From: Bacillota bacterium | Lineage (GTDB): Bacteria > Bacillota > Clostridia > Tissierellales > Peptoniphilaceae | Assembly (NCBI GenBank): GCA_023394045.1 | Contig: JAEXBN010000034.1 | Span: 1 to 30,420, forward strand | Direction: 5' to 3' | Length of the DNA stretch: 30,420 bases | Shown: in pieces, positions 1 to 8,061 of the stretch | Numbering within the stretch: the first letter of the stretch is position 1 | Layout: every line of letters begins with the position of its first letter | Notes under the pieces: model-generated | Database searches by the model: none | What the model was told of the DNA's origin: nothing | The model's input: the letters and a program-made list of their open reading frames with translations, nothing else | Translations under genes and position numbers: made by a program

Positions 1-416
1 ACGTAATCCACATCGGTGACCAGCGTCCTGTGCCCCATCTGTCGGGATAGATTTTGATAAGCCGCGACGGACATGCACATTCCGTCAAAACCGATTTTCC
101 CAAATTCCGGCACTTCCTCCAAAAGGAAGTCTTCCATATCCTTATCCACCCCCATTTTATAGAGAGTGATTCCCGTCCCGTGCAGCTGCTGTTCCGCCTG
201 AAGAAAATACCGGCTATCGGTCCATAACCCGGCGCGCCGAAGCGTAACCACCAGCGTCCCCGCTGATCCCGTGAATCCGGATAAAAAAGCTCTCGCTTTG
301 AAATGATCGGCGACATATTCCGATTGATGAGGATCTGCCGTCGGAACAATATACGCTTCCAAATCACGCTGCGCCATTTTGGCGCGCAGCGCTTCCAATC
401 GTTCTTGAATGTTCAT
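1..416 (-). CDS. Xaa-Pro aminopeptidase (M24B), N-terminal part, cut by window edge
   Basis: Reading the minus strand from an ATG at 416 gives 138 codons that run off the window. The protein begins MNIQERLEALRAKMAQRD and continues with IVPTADPHQSEYVADHFKAR, SGFTGSAGTLVV and LWTDSRYFLQAEQQL. This is the creatinase-like N-terminal domain of bacterial aminopeptidase P, which removes the N-terminal residue when proline is second. The metal-binding pita-bread catalytic domain would lie beyond the left edge, so activity cannot be judged. A purine-rich GGGTGGAG precedes the ATG at close spacing. The gene lies in the same direction as, and downstream of, ychF (gap of about 87 bp). Family assignment is firm; the exact subgroup is not. 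Confidence 0.88.
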   Translation of the reverse strand, partial: MNIQERLEALRAKMAQRDLEAYIVPTADPHQSEYVADHFKARAFLSGFTGSAGTLVVTLRRAGLWTDSRYFLQAEQQLHGTGITLYKMGVDKDMEDFLLEEVPEFGKIGFDGMCMSVAAYQNLSRQMGHRTLVTDVDY

Positions 417-503
417 GGTCTCCACCCTTCTTACACGCTGAACCCGTTCCTTGCCTTTGCGTTAAACTGACCGCTGTCGCGCTAAGCCTATACCGCGCTC
501 AGC

Positions 504-1598
504 TTATACATTGAAACGAAAATGTACGATGTCGCCATCCCTCATGATGTAATCTTTGCCCTCCAGGCGCAGTCTTCCTGCATCGCGAAGCGCTGCCATC
601 GAGCCATATTCCATAACATCATCATAGGAAAAAATTTCAGCTCGGATGAACCCGCGCTGAATATCCGAATGAATTTTTCCAGCGGCTTCCCACGCGCTGG
701 TTCCCTTGGCAATCGTCCAAGCGCGCGACTCATCCGCCCCTGTCGTCAAAAAGCTCATCAACCCCAGCAGATCGTATGAAGCCACGATCAGCCTGTCGAG
801 ACCTGACTGTTCCAACCCGAGCATTTCCAGAAATTCCGCCCGCTCCTCTTCATCCAGCCGTGCAATTTCCGCTTCCGCCTTGGCAGAGATGACCACCACG
901 CGCGCCTGCTCTGTCTTGGCAAATTCCCGAATCTTCGCCACATTGGCATTGGATGCGCCATCGTCTGATACGTCATCCTCTGCCACATTTGCCACATAAA
1001 TGATCGGCTTCATGGAAAGCAGCTGATAGGTGCGAAGCAATTTTTGCTCCTCCTCGCTCAAATCCAACACACGCGCGGAGCGCCCCTCTTCCAGCACTGC
1101 CTTGATCCGCTGGAGAAGAGCCACCTCCGGACGTGCGTCTTTATCCGCTTTGGCCACTTTTTCTTTCTTCACCAGCATCCGATCGATTTGTTCCAAATCG
1201 GAGAGAATCAATTCCAAATTGATCGTTTCAATATCGCGCAACGGATCGACGCTTCCATCAACATGAGTCACATTTTCATCTTCAAAGCAGCGCAGCACCT
1301 CCACGATCGCTTCGCATCCGCGGATATCGCCCAAAAACTTATTTCCCAGTCCTTCTCCCTTGCTCGCTCCGCGCACCAATCCCGCAATATCGTAGAATTC
1401 GATCACTGCCGGAACAACTTTTTTTGATTCAAAGCGCTCCGCCAAAACCGTCAGCCGGGGATCCGGAACTTCCACCAATCCAATATTCGGCTCAATGGTG
1501 TTAAACGGATAATTCTCTGCCGGAACCCCAGCATCCGTAATCGCATTAAAAAGCGTTGACTTTCCGACATTCGGAAGACCGACAATTCCTAATTTCAT
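504..1598 (-). CDS. ychF: Redox-regulated ATPase/GTPase YchF (EngD, OLA1 family)
   Basis: The 364-residue product matches the usual YchF length and architecture. The P-loop GLPNVGKS is at residues 7-14, the switch II region FYDIAGLVRGASKGEGLGNKF begins near residue 68, a helical coiled-coil insert covers roughly 125-200, IIYVANVAEDD is the NxxE-type base-recognition motif, and a TGS domain ends the protein (about 280-362, with DGDIVHFRFNV). YchF proteins bind ribosomes and, unlike other Obg-type GTPases, often prefer ATP. The start is well supported: GGAGAGG on the minus strand lies 8 nt before the ATG, with an extended -10 further upstream. It is probably a soluble housekeeping protein. Identity is very secure; its cellular role is only generally known. 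Confidence 0.96.
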   Translation of the reverse strand: MKLGIVGLPNVGKSTLFNAITDAGVPAENYPFNTIEPNIGLVEVPDPRLTVLAERFESKKVVPAVIEFYDIAGLVRGASKGEGLGNKFLGDIRGCEAIVEVLRCFEDENVTHVDGSVDPLRDIETINLELILSDLEQIDRMLVKKEKVAKADKDARPEVALLQRIKAVLEEGRSARVLDLSEEEQKLLRTYQLLSMKPIIYVANVAEDDVSDDGASNANVAKIREFAKTEQARVVVISAKAEAEIARLDEEERAEFLEMLGLEQSGLDRLIVASYDLLGLMSFLTTGADESRAWTIAKGTSAWEAAGKIHSDIQRGFIRAEIFSYDDVMEYGSMAALRDAGRLRLEGKDYIMRDGDIVHFRFNV

Positions 1599-1640
1599 GC
1601 TCCCAACCTCTCCATAAAAATTGACACAATAGCTGAGTTC

Positions 1641-1649
1641 ATTATAGCA
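1641..1649 (-). promoter_or_regulatory. Extended -10 promoter of ychF
   Basis: On the minus strand the sequence reads TGCTATAAT, a perfect TATAAT (1641-1646) with the TG of an extended -10 box (1647-1649). It sits about 42 bp before the ychF start. No good -35 box is seen at 17 bp, which fits an extended -10 promoter. Confidence 0.6.
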
Positions 1650-1677
1650 AATATCCTCAAATCTCGCCGTTTCGCCT

Positions 1678-1755
1678 CGCGCGGTTGCCCGTCCGCCTGC
1701 TCCGGCTTCCCCCGTTGGGGATGAGCAAGTCGCAGGCAGACGGGGGAACCGCGCG
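1678..1755. other. Large imperfect hairpin upstream of the repeat array
   Basis: Arms CGCGCGGTT (1678-1686) and AACCGCGCG (1747-1755) pair perfectly. Pairing continues inward with one bulge and one mismatch through CCGTC and GCCTGC, giving an interrupted stem of about 22 bp around a loop of about 30 nt. No T-run follows on either strand, so it is not a standard terminator. It lies between the ychF promoter and the hairpin array. Confidence 0.55.
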
Positions 1756-1763
1756 GCGCATGA

Positions 1764-1801
1764 GCGTCATTCATGGTGCGGAGCACAATGGTGCATGACG
1801 C
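1764..1801. other. Short inverted repeat next to the array
   Basis: GCGTCAT (1764-1770) and ATGACGC (1795-1801) form a 7-bp inverted repeat around 24 nt. It sits 30 bp before the first array unit and does not share the array's arm sequence. Confidence 0.4.
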
Positions 1802-1831
1802 ATAGGGGAATGGGGGCAACGATGGGCGCGG

Positions 1832-3234
1832 CTCAGTGGGTTTCACCAAAATTGCCAAAATGCCACTGAGACGCATCCCCCAAGGCTCAGTGGGTTTCAC
1901 CAAAATTGCCAAATTCCCACTGAATCGCAGCACCTCCAGACTCAGTGGGTCTCGCTCGAATTATTAAAAACCCACTGAGCCGCAGCGCCCCAAGACTCAG
2001 TGGCTCTCGACCAAATTGACAAAATTCCACTGAGCCGTATCCACTCAAGGCTCAGTGGGTTTCGACCAAATTGTCAAATTCCCACTGAGTCGCAGCCCCC
2101 AAGACTCAGTGGCTCTCGACCAAATTGTCAAATTCCCACTGAGTCGCAGCGCCTCCAGGCTCAGTGGGTCTCGCTCGAATTATTAAAAACCCACTGAGCC
2201 ACAGTGCCTTAAAGCTCAGTGAGTTTTACTCAAATTGTCAAATTCCCACTGAGCCGCATCCCCCAAAGCTCAGTGGGTTTCGCTCGAATTGTTAAAAACT
2301 CACTGAGCCGCAGCCCCCAAGACTCAGTGGCTCTCGACCAAATTGCCAAAATTCCACTGAGCCGAATCCCCTCAAGGCTCAGTGGGTTTCACTCAAATTG
2401 CCAAAATTCCACTGAGTCGCATCCCCTTAAGGCTCAGTGAGCTTTACCCAAATTGTCCAATTCCCACTGAGCCGCAGCACCTTAAAGCTCAGTGGGCCCC
2501 GACCAAATTGCCAAAATTCCACTGAGCCGAATCCCCCAGACTCAGTGGGTTTCGCTCGAATTATTAAAAACCCACTGAGTCACAGCACCTCAAGGCTCAG
2601 TGGGTCTCGACCAAATTTACAAAATTCCACTGAGTCGCATCCCCTTAAGGCTCAGTGAGTTTTACCCAAATTGTCAAATTCCCACAGAGTCGCAGCACCT
2701 CAAGGCTCAGTGAATTTCGCTCGAATTATTCAAAACCCACTGAGCCGCAGCCCCCAAAGCTCAGTGGGTTTCGCTCGAATTATTCAAAACTCACTGAGTC
2801 GCAGCGCCTTAAGGCTCAGTGAGTTTTACCCAAATTGTCAAATTCCCACTGAGCCACATCCCCCAAGGCTCAGTGGGGTTCACTCGAATTGTTCAAAACT
2901 CACTGAGTCGCAGCGCCTCCAGGCTCAGTGAGTTTTACTCAAATTGTCAAATTCCCACTGAGCCACATCCCCCCAGTCTCAGTGGGTTTCGCTCGAATTA
3001 TTAAAAGCCCACTGAACCACAGTGCTTCCAGACTCAGTGGGTTTTACTCAAATTGTCAAATTCCCACTGAGTCGCATCCCCCAGGCTCAGTGGGTCTCGC
3101 TCGAATTGTTAAAAACTCACTGAGCCACAGTGCCTTAAAGCTCAGTGGGTCTCGACCAAATTGTCAAAATCCCACTGAGCCGCAGCGCCTCAAGGCTCAG
3201 TGGGTTTCACCCAAATTGCCAAAATTCCACTGAG
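1832..3234. repeat. Array of 26 head-to-tail hairpin repeats, period about 54.6 bp
   Basis: Twenty-six units start at 1832, 1886, 1941, 1996, 2051, 2105, 2160, 2215, 2269, 2323, 2378, 2433, 2488, 2541, 2596, 2651, 2706, 2760, 2815, 2869, 2924, 2978, 3033, 3086, 3141 and 3196, always 53-55 bp apart. Each unit is a near-palindrome of about 39 bp with left arm CTCAGTGGG, right arm CCCACTGAG and AATT near the dyad centre, followed by a 14-16 bp linker resembling CCGCAGCGCCTCAAGG. Loops fall into a few classes: TCGCTCGAATTATTAAA, CGACCAAATTGTCAAA, TTACTCAAATTGTCAAA and CACCAAAATTGCCAAA. The linker is itself bracketed by the same arms, so every arm can pair with either neighbour. Two plus-strand frames are largely free of stops, but the 54-55 bp period shifts frame at most units, so I read the region as non-coding. 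I recognise no named family. Confidence 0.95.
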
Positions 3235-3291
3235 CCGCGGCGGCCGGCGGCGCGGCGGAGTCTCAACGGGATCCGCCGCAACAGGAACGCC
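3235..3291. other. GC-rich flank closing the hairpin array
   Basis: Immediately after the last array unit comes a run built almost only of CGG/GCC triplets (about 3235-3258), then mixed sequence. It contains self-complementary CGGCCG-type stretches. No gene or terminator is seen here. Confidence 0.4.
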
Positions 3292-3371
3292 TTAATCAAT
3301 CAACGTTTGAATTTCCAAAAATGACAATAAACGCCACCATACGACCGCAATGCAAAAGCGGCGCAAATCAA

Positions 3372-3412
3372 GGCGCCGTCCCCCAAGAATCTGGATCTTG
3401 GGGGATGGTGCC
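3372..3412 (+). other. 17-bp hairpin with G-U pairs, function unknown
   Basis: The left arm 3372-3388 (GGCGCCGTCCCCCAAGA) pairs with 3396-3412 (TCTTGGGGGATGGTGCC) around the 7-nt loop ATCTGGA. All 17 positions pair in plus-strand RNA, two as G-U wobbles; on the minus strand those two become A-C mismatches. There is no U-run after it on either strand. It lies about 100 bp beyond the ackA stop, antisense to the expected ackA 3' UTR. The rest of 3292-3508 holds nothing else I can name. Confidence 0.5.
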
Positions 3413-3508
3413 CGCCACGCCGCGTTTCTGCAATCTTTATTATTTTGTATATGGCGATCGTATATGGAGTACGGAGAAGATTGTTGTGCGAGAACTTGCG
3501 CACGCCGC

Positions 3509-4702
3509 TTATTTCGCCAGGCGCTGAGTATCGCGCGCAATCATCAGCTCTTCATTGGTGGGAATCACCCAGACCTGCACGGCAGAATCATCCGCCGAAA
3601 TCTTCTTCTCTTTCGGCTTGCGCTGTGCGTTGATTTCTTTATTCAGCTTCACGCCGAAAATCTCCAGCCCGGAACAGATGGCTTCGCGGTCGGCTCCGCC
3701 ATTTTCTCCGATACCGCCTGTGAACGTGATCGCATCCACGCGCCCCAAAGCCGCGGCATAGGCGCCAACCGCCTCGCGAACGCGCGCATGAAACATATCC
3801 AAAGCTAGGCGGCAACGCGGATCGCCCGCCTCGGCGCCGGTCTCCAGATCCCGGAAATCGCTCGATTTGCCGGAAATACCATAGACGCCCGACTCTTTGT
3901 TCATGATCTGATCCACTTCCTCTGCGCTCTTGCCCAAAGCGGTCTGCATGAAGGTCACGACGGCCGGATCAAAATCACCGGTACGCGTCCCCATCGGCAC
4001 ACCGGCAAGCGGCGTCTGCCCCATCGAGGTAATAAAACTCTTTCCATTTTTGATGGCGGTGACGGAAGAACCGTTCCCCAAGTGGCAGGAAATGAGGTTC
4101 AACTCGTCCACCGGGATGTTCAAAAGCTCCGCAGCGCGCAGCGTGATGAAATGATGGCTGGTGCCATGGAAGCCATAGCGGCGAATTCCATATTTTTCAT
4201 ACAGCTCGTACGGCAAGGCATACATATAATTGACCTGCGGCATCGTCTGGTGGAACGCCGTATCGAAGACCGCCACATTCGGCTTGCCCGGAAGCACCGC
4301 CTGCGCGGCGCGGATGCCCTGCAAATTGGCTGGATTATGGAGCGGGCTGAACGGAGTGTACTCCTCAATCGCCCGAATCACCTCATCATCAACCAGCGTG
4401 GACTCCGTGAATTTTTCGCCGCCATGCACGACGCGATGACCTACCGCATCAATCTCATCCATCGATGCGATGACCCCATGCTCCGGATCCGTCAACGCCT
4501 CAAAGACCAGCCGAACCGCTTTGTTATGATCCGGGATTTCTGTTTTGTTCTCAAACTCTGCATCGCCGACTTCCTGCGTCAAACGCGATCCATCGATCCC
4601 AATGCGCTCCACCAGACCTTTTGCCATGACTTCCTCTGTCTCCATGTCAAAAAGCTGATACTTCAGTGAAGAACTGCCACAGTTAATCACCAGAATTTTC
4701 AT
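3509..4702 (-). CDS. ackA: Acetate kinase
   Basis: This cytoplasmic enzyme interconverts acetyl phosphate plus ADP and acetate plus ATP, the ATP-yielding last step of acetate-forming fermentation. The 397-residue product (typical length) shows NCGSSSLKYQ at 7-16, HRVVHGGE with the catalytic-type Arg90, VAVFDTAFH with Asp147, GFHGTSHHF, SCHLGNGSSV and FTGGIGENG near the C-terminus: the complete ASKHA-fold acetate kinase pattern. I chose the ATG at 4702 because AAGGAGGATGGC directly precedes it and homologues begin MKILVINCGSSS; the frame stays open 18 codons further upstream without family similarity. No phosphotransacetylase gene (pta) is adjacent. The nucleotidyltransferase gene upstream lies in the same direction, about 200 bp away. 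Confidence 0.97.
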   Translation of the reverse strand: MKILVINCGSSSLKYQLFDMETEEVMAKGLVERIGIDGSRLTQEVGDAEFENKTEIPDHNKAVRLVFEALTDPEHGVIASMDEIDAVGHRVVHGGEKFTESTLVDDEVIRAIEEYTPFSPLHNPANLQGIRAAQAVLPGKPNVAVFDTAFHQTMPQVNYMYALPYELYEKYGIRRYGFHGTSHHFITLRAAELLNIPVDELNLISCHLGNGSSVTAIKNGKSFITSMGQTPLAGVPMGTRTGDFDPAVVTFMQTALGKSAEEVDQIMNKESGVYGISGKSSDFRDLETGAEAGDPRCRLALDMFHARVREAVGAYAAALGRVDAITFTGGIGENGGADREAICSGLEIFGVKLNKEINAQRKPKEKKISADDSAVQVWVIPTNEELMIARDTQRLAK

Positions 4703-4841
4703 GCCATCCTCCTTCACATTTGCCCCGTCAGGTCTCCCTATCGAAAACTTACGCATCGTCAGGCTCTCATCTCCCAGACCTGCACATGCCGCAATGGCGA
4801 CTCATTCCGCCACATGATCCCGCCATCCATTGATCTCGCAC

Positions 4842-4866
4842 CGCCAGCGATTCTGCACTGCTGGCG
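4842..4866. other. Small hairpin between nucleotidyltransferase gene and ackA
   Basis: CGCCAGC (4842-4848) and GCTGGCG (4860-4866) form a perfect 7-bp stem with an 11-nt loop. It lies just after the nucleotidyltransferase stop. No T-run follows, so it could be a weak terminator or an mRNA-stabilising hairpin. Confidence 0.35.
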
Positions 4867-4903
4867 ATTCTGCCCCACTGACAGACCAGCCGGACAGACC
4901 GGC

Positions 4904-5815
4904 TCACTTCCACAGCGGGCTCGTATAGACTCCTGCTTCAACCAAGCGCTGAAATCCCTTTTGTACCGGCTCCTTATCTTCATGATAGGTGACACCCATC
5001 CAGGTATCATCCGTCGTGAACACATCCACATGCACGGTTCCCTTTTTCAGCTCCGAACCCACCGCCGTCGGAAGCAGGGCTTCACTCTTCAGCGGATTTT
5101 CCGGCACATCTTCTGCAAAGAATCGCGCATTCTCCTTTTCCATGATGTCCATGAATTCTTTCTGGAATCCCCAGAAATTCATCGAAACCACGGTGTCGCC
5201 GTCCAAATGGACTTCCTTGCCCTCATCCTCAAACCGGGCGCCATCCCCTTCTTTGAAGAGTTTCGTCCGCTCGACAATTTCCACCAGCTGATCGTTTTCA
5301 ACCATGCAGACTCCGCGCGATACGGATCCATGCTCGGTCAGCGTGTTGCGGATCTTGAACCCGACCATCGCGTGATGATCCGGCTCCACATCGTCACGTG
5401 ACAAAAACTCAAAGATCGTTTTATAAGCCTCTTTCCCGTAGTAATCATCGGCATTGATGACCGCAAACGGCGCATCGATGACTTCCTTTGCCGCCTGAAT
5501 GGCATGAGTGGTTCCCCACGGTTTGGTGCGGCCGTCAGGAATGGTAAATCCTTCCGGAACATCCTCCAGATCCTGGTAAACCACCATGGTCTCCAGATCT
5601 TTAGGCAGATGAGAAAGCAAGATCTCATCAAACGCCTCACGATTCTCTTCTTTGATCACAAAGACAAAACGGCGAAATCCCGCTTCAACCGCATCAAAGA
5701 TCGAATAATCGATGATGATCTCGCCGGACGGGCCAACCGGATCAATCTGCTTCAAGCCACCATAGCGTGAACCCATCCCGGCAGCCAATACCAATAAAAT
5801 CGGACTTTTTTTCAT
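4904..5815 (-). CDS. Nucleotidyltransferase family protein (sugar-1-phosphate type)
   Basis: The 303-residue protein opens with ILLVLAAGMGSRYGGLKQIDPVG, the nucleotide-binding signature of the NTP_transferase (GT-A-like) fold that makes NDP-sugars from NTP and sugar 1-phosphates. INADDYYG near residue 120 is the expected metal/substrate segment, and WGTTHAIQAAKE lies just before it. The length fits the small single-domain nucleotidyltransferases of Bacillota; there is no hexapeptide acyltransferase domain of the GlmU type. The substrate cannot be told: glucose-1-P, mannose-1-P or a phosphocholine-type alcohol are all possible. The start at 5815 is supported by AAAGGAAAAACG just upstream. It may be transcribed together with ackA, since no obvious ackA promoter is seen in the 200-bp gap. 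Confidence 0.82.
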   Translation of the reverse strand: MKKSPILLVLAAGMGSRYGGLKQIDPVGPSGEIIIDYSIFDAVEAGFRRFVFVIKEENREAFDEILLSHLPKDLETMVVYQDLEDVPEGFTIPDGRTKPWGTTHAIQAAKEVIDAPFAVINADDYYGKEAYKTIFEFLSRDDVEPDHHAMVGFKIRNTLTEHGSVSRGVCMVENDQLVEIVERTKLFKEGDGARFEDEGKEVHLDGDTVVSMNFWGFQKEFMDIMEKENARFFAEDVPENPLKSEALLPTAVGSELKKGTVHVDVFTTDDTWMGVTYHEDKEPVQKGFQRLVEAGVYTSPLWK

Positions 5816-5908
5816 CGTTTTTCCTTTCGGTTGATTCCATGCTCCCTACGCATACCGGGATGGACGGCAAAAGCCGCTGTCCCCCTGCGTCCACAATTTG
5901 TCACCTTA

Positions 5909-5917
5909 AATATAGCA
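5909..5917 (-). promoter_or_regulatory. Extended -10 promoter of the nucleotidyltransferase gene
   Basis: The minus strand reads TGCTATATT (TATATT at 5909-5914, TG of the extended box at 5916-5917), about 94 bp before the start at 5815. No clear -35 box is present. It is arranged back to back with the promoter of the AI-2E-family gene. Confidence 0.45.
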
Positions 5918-6010
5918 CAAGGCCGGGCTTGCTGCGCCTCTGAAAAATAAAACCTCTCAATCCTTTTCCGCATTCCAGATTCCGAACATTGGGATATTCT
6001 TTTTCAGATA

Positions 6011-6019
6011 TGCTAGAAT
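6011..6019 (+). promoter_or_regulatory. Extended -10 promoter of the AI-2E-family gene
   Basis: TGCTAGAAT gives TAGAAT (6014-6019) with an extended TG. TTGGGA at 5989-5994 is a possible -35 but at a long 19-bp spacing. It sits 45 bp before the ATG at 6064. Confidence 0.5.
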
Positions 6020-6063
6020 GAACGCACCGACAGACCATTGCAAGGAAAGGATTCCGGATACTT

Positions 6064-7242
6064 ATGAAATTGACGCCACAGGAAAAACGAATCGTCCTCA
6101 TCGGCATGCGCATCACTGCCTTTGCCATCATCCTTGCCTTCGTCGTCTATCATCTTCCGGAAATCTGGAAAATGATCCAGTTCCTGATGAATGTGGCCAC
6201 GCCATTCCTCTATGGACTCGGCATCGCCTTCATCGTCAATATGCCCATGCGCCGGATCGAAAGCGTCATCTCCCGGCTGCCCATTGGAAAAAAAGCCTCA
6301 AGAACCATCTCGATGCTTCTCGCTTACGCGCTGATCTTTTCCTTTGTCACCCTGACGCTGACCTATATCCTGCCGAAGGTGGTGGAGTCCATCTCCCGGT
6401 TTATTCCCCTGATTCCAGGGCTTCTGCGCGATGCCCGCTCGTTTATTCAAAATGCCACATGGCTGGGCAACTACCGGGATCCCATCAATCAATATATCAA
6501 TGGGCTGATAAAAAATATCAACACCCTCACCTTGCAGCAGTTTATCAACACCTACTTTGAAGGCATCAATCTCAAAGAGCTTCTCTCCCAAGTCGCCACC
6601 AATGTCTTCAGCCAAGTGGGATCCATTTTCGGCGTCGCATTCTCCTCGCTGGTTTCCTTCATTTTTTCCATCTACGCGCTCAGCGGCAAGGAGAGCCTGA
6701 GCCAGCGCACCAAAAAGCTGATCTATACCTTTCTGTCGGAGAAACAGGCGGACGGCTTCATGTACGTCGCCTACACCGCCTTCGACAACTTTTATAATTT
6801 CTTCACCGGACAATTTCTTGAAGCCATCCTGCTGGCCATCATGAATTACATCGGCATGACCATCCTCGGTTTTGACTACGCCTTAGTCATCTCCATGCTG
6901 ACCCTAATCGGCGCGCTGATTCCGATGGTGGGAGCCTTCCTTGCTGGACTCGTCGGTGCCTTCATGCTCATGACCAACTCCCTGACGGCGGCGCTCAGCT
7001 ACCTGATCTATGTCACCGTGCTGCAGCAGCTGGAAGGCAACATCGTCTATCCGCGCGTGGTCGGCCAACAGACTGGGCTTCCGAGTATGCTGGTTCTTCT
7101 CGCCGTTCTCATCGGCGCGTCCGTTTCCGGCTTCTTTGGCATGCTGTTCTTCGTGCCGATGACCGCTACGGTCTACACCATTCTTGTGGACTATATGGAT
7201 CGCAAAATGGCGGAAAAAAATCTCAGCATCGAAACGAAATAG
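6064..7242 (+). CDS. AI-2E family transporter (PF01594-type membrane protein)
   Basis: This 392-residue polytopic membrane protein has the layout of the AI-2E/PerM-like exporter family. A pair of N-terminal transmembrane segments comes first (about 15-75), then LLAYALIFSFVTLTLTYILPKVVESISRFIPLIPGLL, a central soluble portion (about 115-190), and a C-terminal membrane block with the family signature EAILLAIMNYIGMTILGFDYALVISMLTLIGALIPMVGAFL. VVGQQTGLPSMLVLLAVLIGASVSGFFGMLFFVPMTATVYTIL follows. Members have been linked to autoinducer-2 export or to Na+/H+ antiport, so the substrate here is open. A purine-rich AAGGAAAGG lies rather far (about 13 nt) before the ATG. It is monocistronic, convergent with the Sel1-repeat gene. 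Confidence 0.9.
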   Translation: MKLTPQEKRIVLIGMRITAFAIILAFVVYHLPEIWKMIQFLMNVATPFLYGLGIAFIVNMPMRRIESVISRLPIGKKASRTISMLLAYALIFSFVTLTLTYILPKVVESISRFIPLIPGLLRDARSFIQNATWLGNYRDPINQYINGLIKNINTLTLQQFINTYFEGINLKELLSQVATNVFSQVGSIFGVAFSSLVSFIFSIYALSGKESLSQRTKKLIYTFLSEKQADGFMYVAYTAFDNFYNFFTGQFLEAILLAIMNYIGMTILGFDYALVISMLTLIGALIPMVGAFLAGLVGAFMLMTNSLTAALSYLIYVTVLQQLEGNIVYPRVVGQQTGLPSMLVLLAVLIGASVSGFFGMLFFVPMTATVYTILVDYMDRKMAEKNLSIETK

Positions 7243-7274
7243 GCGCATCAATCAAAGAGCGGCGCCCACACCCA

Positions 7275-8042
7275 TCAGTTGTTCTCCCTTGCATTAAAAT
7301 AGGTCAGGAAGGCCACCATTTTTTCCGCTTCATCGCGGCGTTTGGTTTCATGAGCCAACGCATTCTCTGCCCATCGAATAGCCTGATGGGTATCGCGCTC
7401 CACTCCTCGTCCTTCAATCAAATCATACGCGACCTCAACCATCGCATCCGCATCGCCCTCATCCGCGCGGCGCATATCCGTCCGCGCCTCCAAAACCGTG
7501 GTGAATGGGGCAAAAAAGCGATCCACATCCTCACCGAAGGCCAACAAGGCGCCTTTCATAATGTCCATGGCGCGCTCATCCGTCCAAGTCGAAAAGGAAG
7601 ATCGTTCTCCGCTCTCGGCAGATTCTGTCCATTTGACCGCATCGGGCACATCCAGATCCAAACGCGCCGTCTCATAGATGTGCTGCGTCATCCAAAGCTG
7701 CTGCCACTGTTCTTCCGTCACATCATAATGGCGGTTGATCAGCGCCATCGCGCCATGCGCCGCTTCCAGCGGTTCAAAAGGAAATCCGGTGTACGGTTGA
7801 TGGTAGATCAGGTAGATCAATGCGCGGTAGTCCAGCGATGAGAGATCCGGTCCGTTCGCTCCGGCACCGATGACAAGCTCCCCGGCATCCGGATCCCCTT
7901 TCAAAAGGGACGCCATATAATGCGCCGCCTCATCCTGAGACATCTCTTCGCCCATCAGCTGCGAAAGAACTTCGCGAAGCACCGGCGCCACCGCCAGAGT
8001 ACAGGCATCCAAAATGAGTTGTGGAAAAGCATAATGAATCAT
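7275..8042 (-). CDS. Sel1-repeat-containing protein downstream of glmS
   Basis: The 255-residue soluble protein begins MIHYAFPQLILDACTLAV. Most of it is unfamiliar, but residues about 190-240 (ADEGDADAMVEVAYDLIEGRG, then DTHQAIRWAENAL) match a Sel1-like/TPR-type helical repeat, usually a protein-interaction module. I chose the ATG at 8042 because GGAGAGGAG lies 5 nt upstream; the frame stays open upstream into glmS but loses any plausible start signal. It begins only 19 bp after the glmS stop, so the two are very likely co-transcribed. No signal peptide or membrane segment is seen. The function is unknown. A link with amino-sugar or cell-envelope metabolism is only inferred from the neighbour. 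Confidence 0.75.
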   Translation of the reverse strand: MIHYAFPQLILDACTLAVAPVLREVLSQLMGEEMSQDEAAHYMASLLKGDPDAGELVIGAGANGPDLSSLDYRALIYLIYHQPYTGFPFEPLEAAHGAMALINRHYDVTEEQWQQLWMTQHIYETARLDLDVPDAVKWTESAESGERSSFSTWTDERAMDIMKGALLAFGEDVDRFFAPFTTVLEARTDMRRADEGDADAMVEVAYDLIEGRGVERDTHQAIRWAENALAHETKRRDEAEKMVAFLTYFNARENN

Positions 8043-8061
8043 ATCATCTCCTCTCCGCTGT

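Noticed and set aside
1595..1933. 112-codon frame upstream of ychF on the minus strand
   Set aside because: It runs through the first array units and the ychF promoter, has no ribosome-binding site and no recognisable protein features.
2000..3233. Several open frames of 60-100 codons on the plus strand within the array
   Set aside because: They arise because the repeat unit lacks stops in two frames. The 54-55 bp period changes frame at most units and no ribosome-binding sites stand before the starts.
1832..3234. CRISPR array or chain of integron attC sites
   Set aside because: Palindromes and linkers are both conserved, so there are no variable spacers; no cas or integrase gene is present and no cassettes lie between the units.
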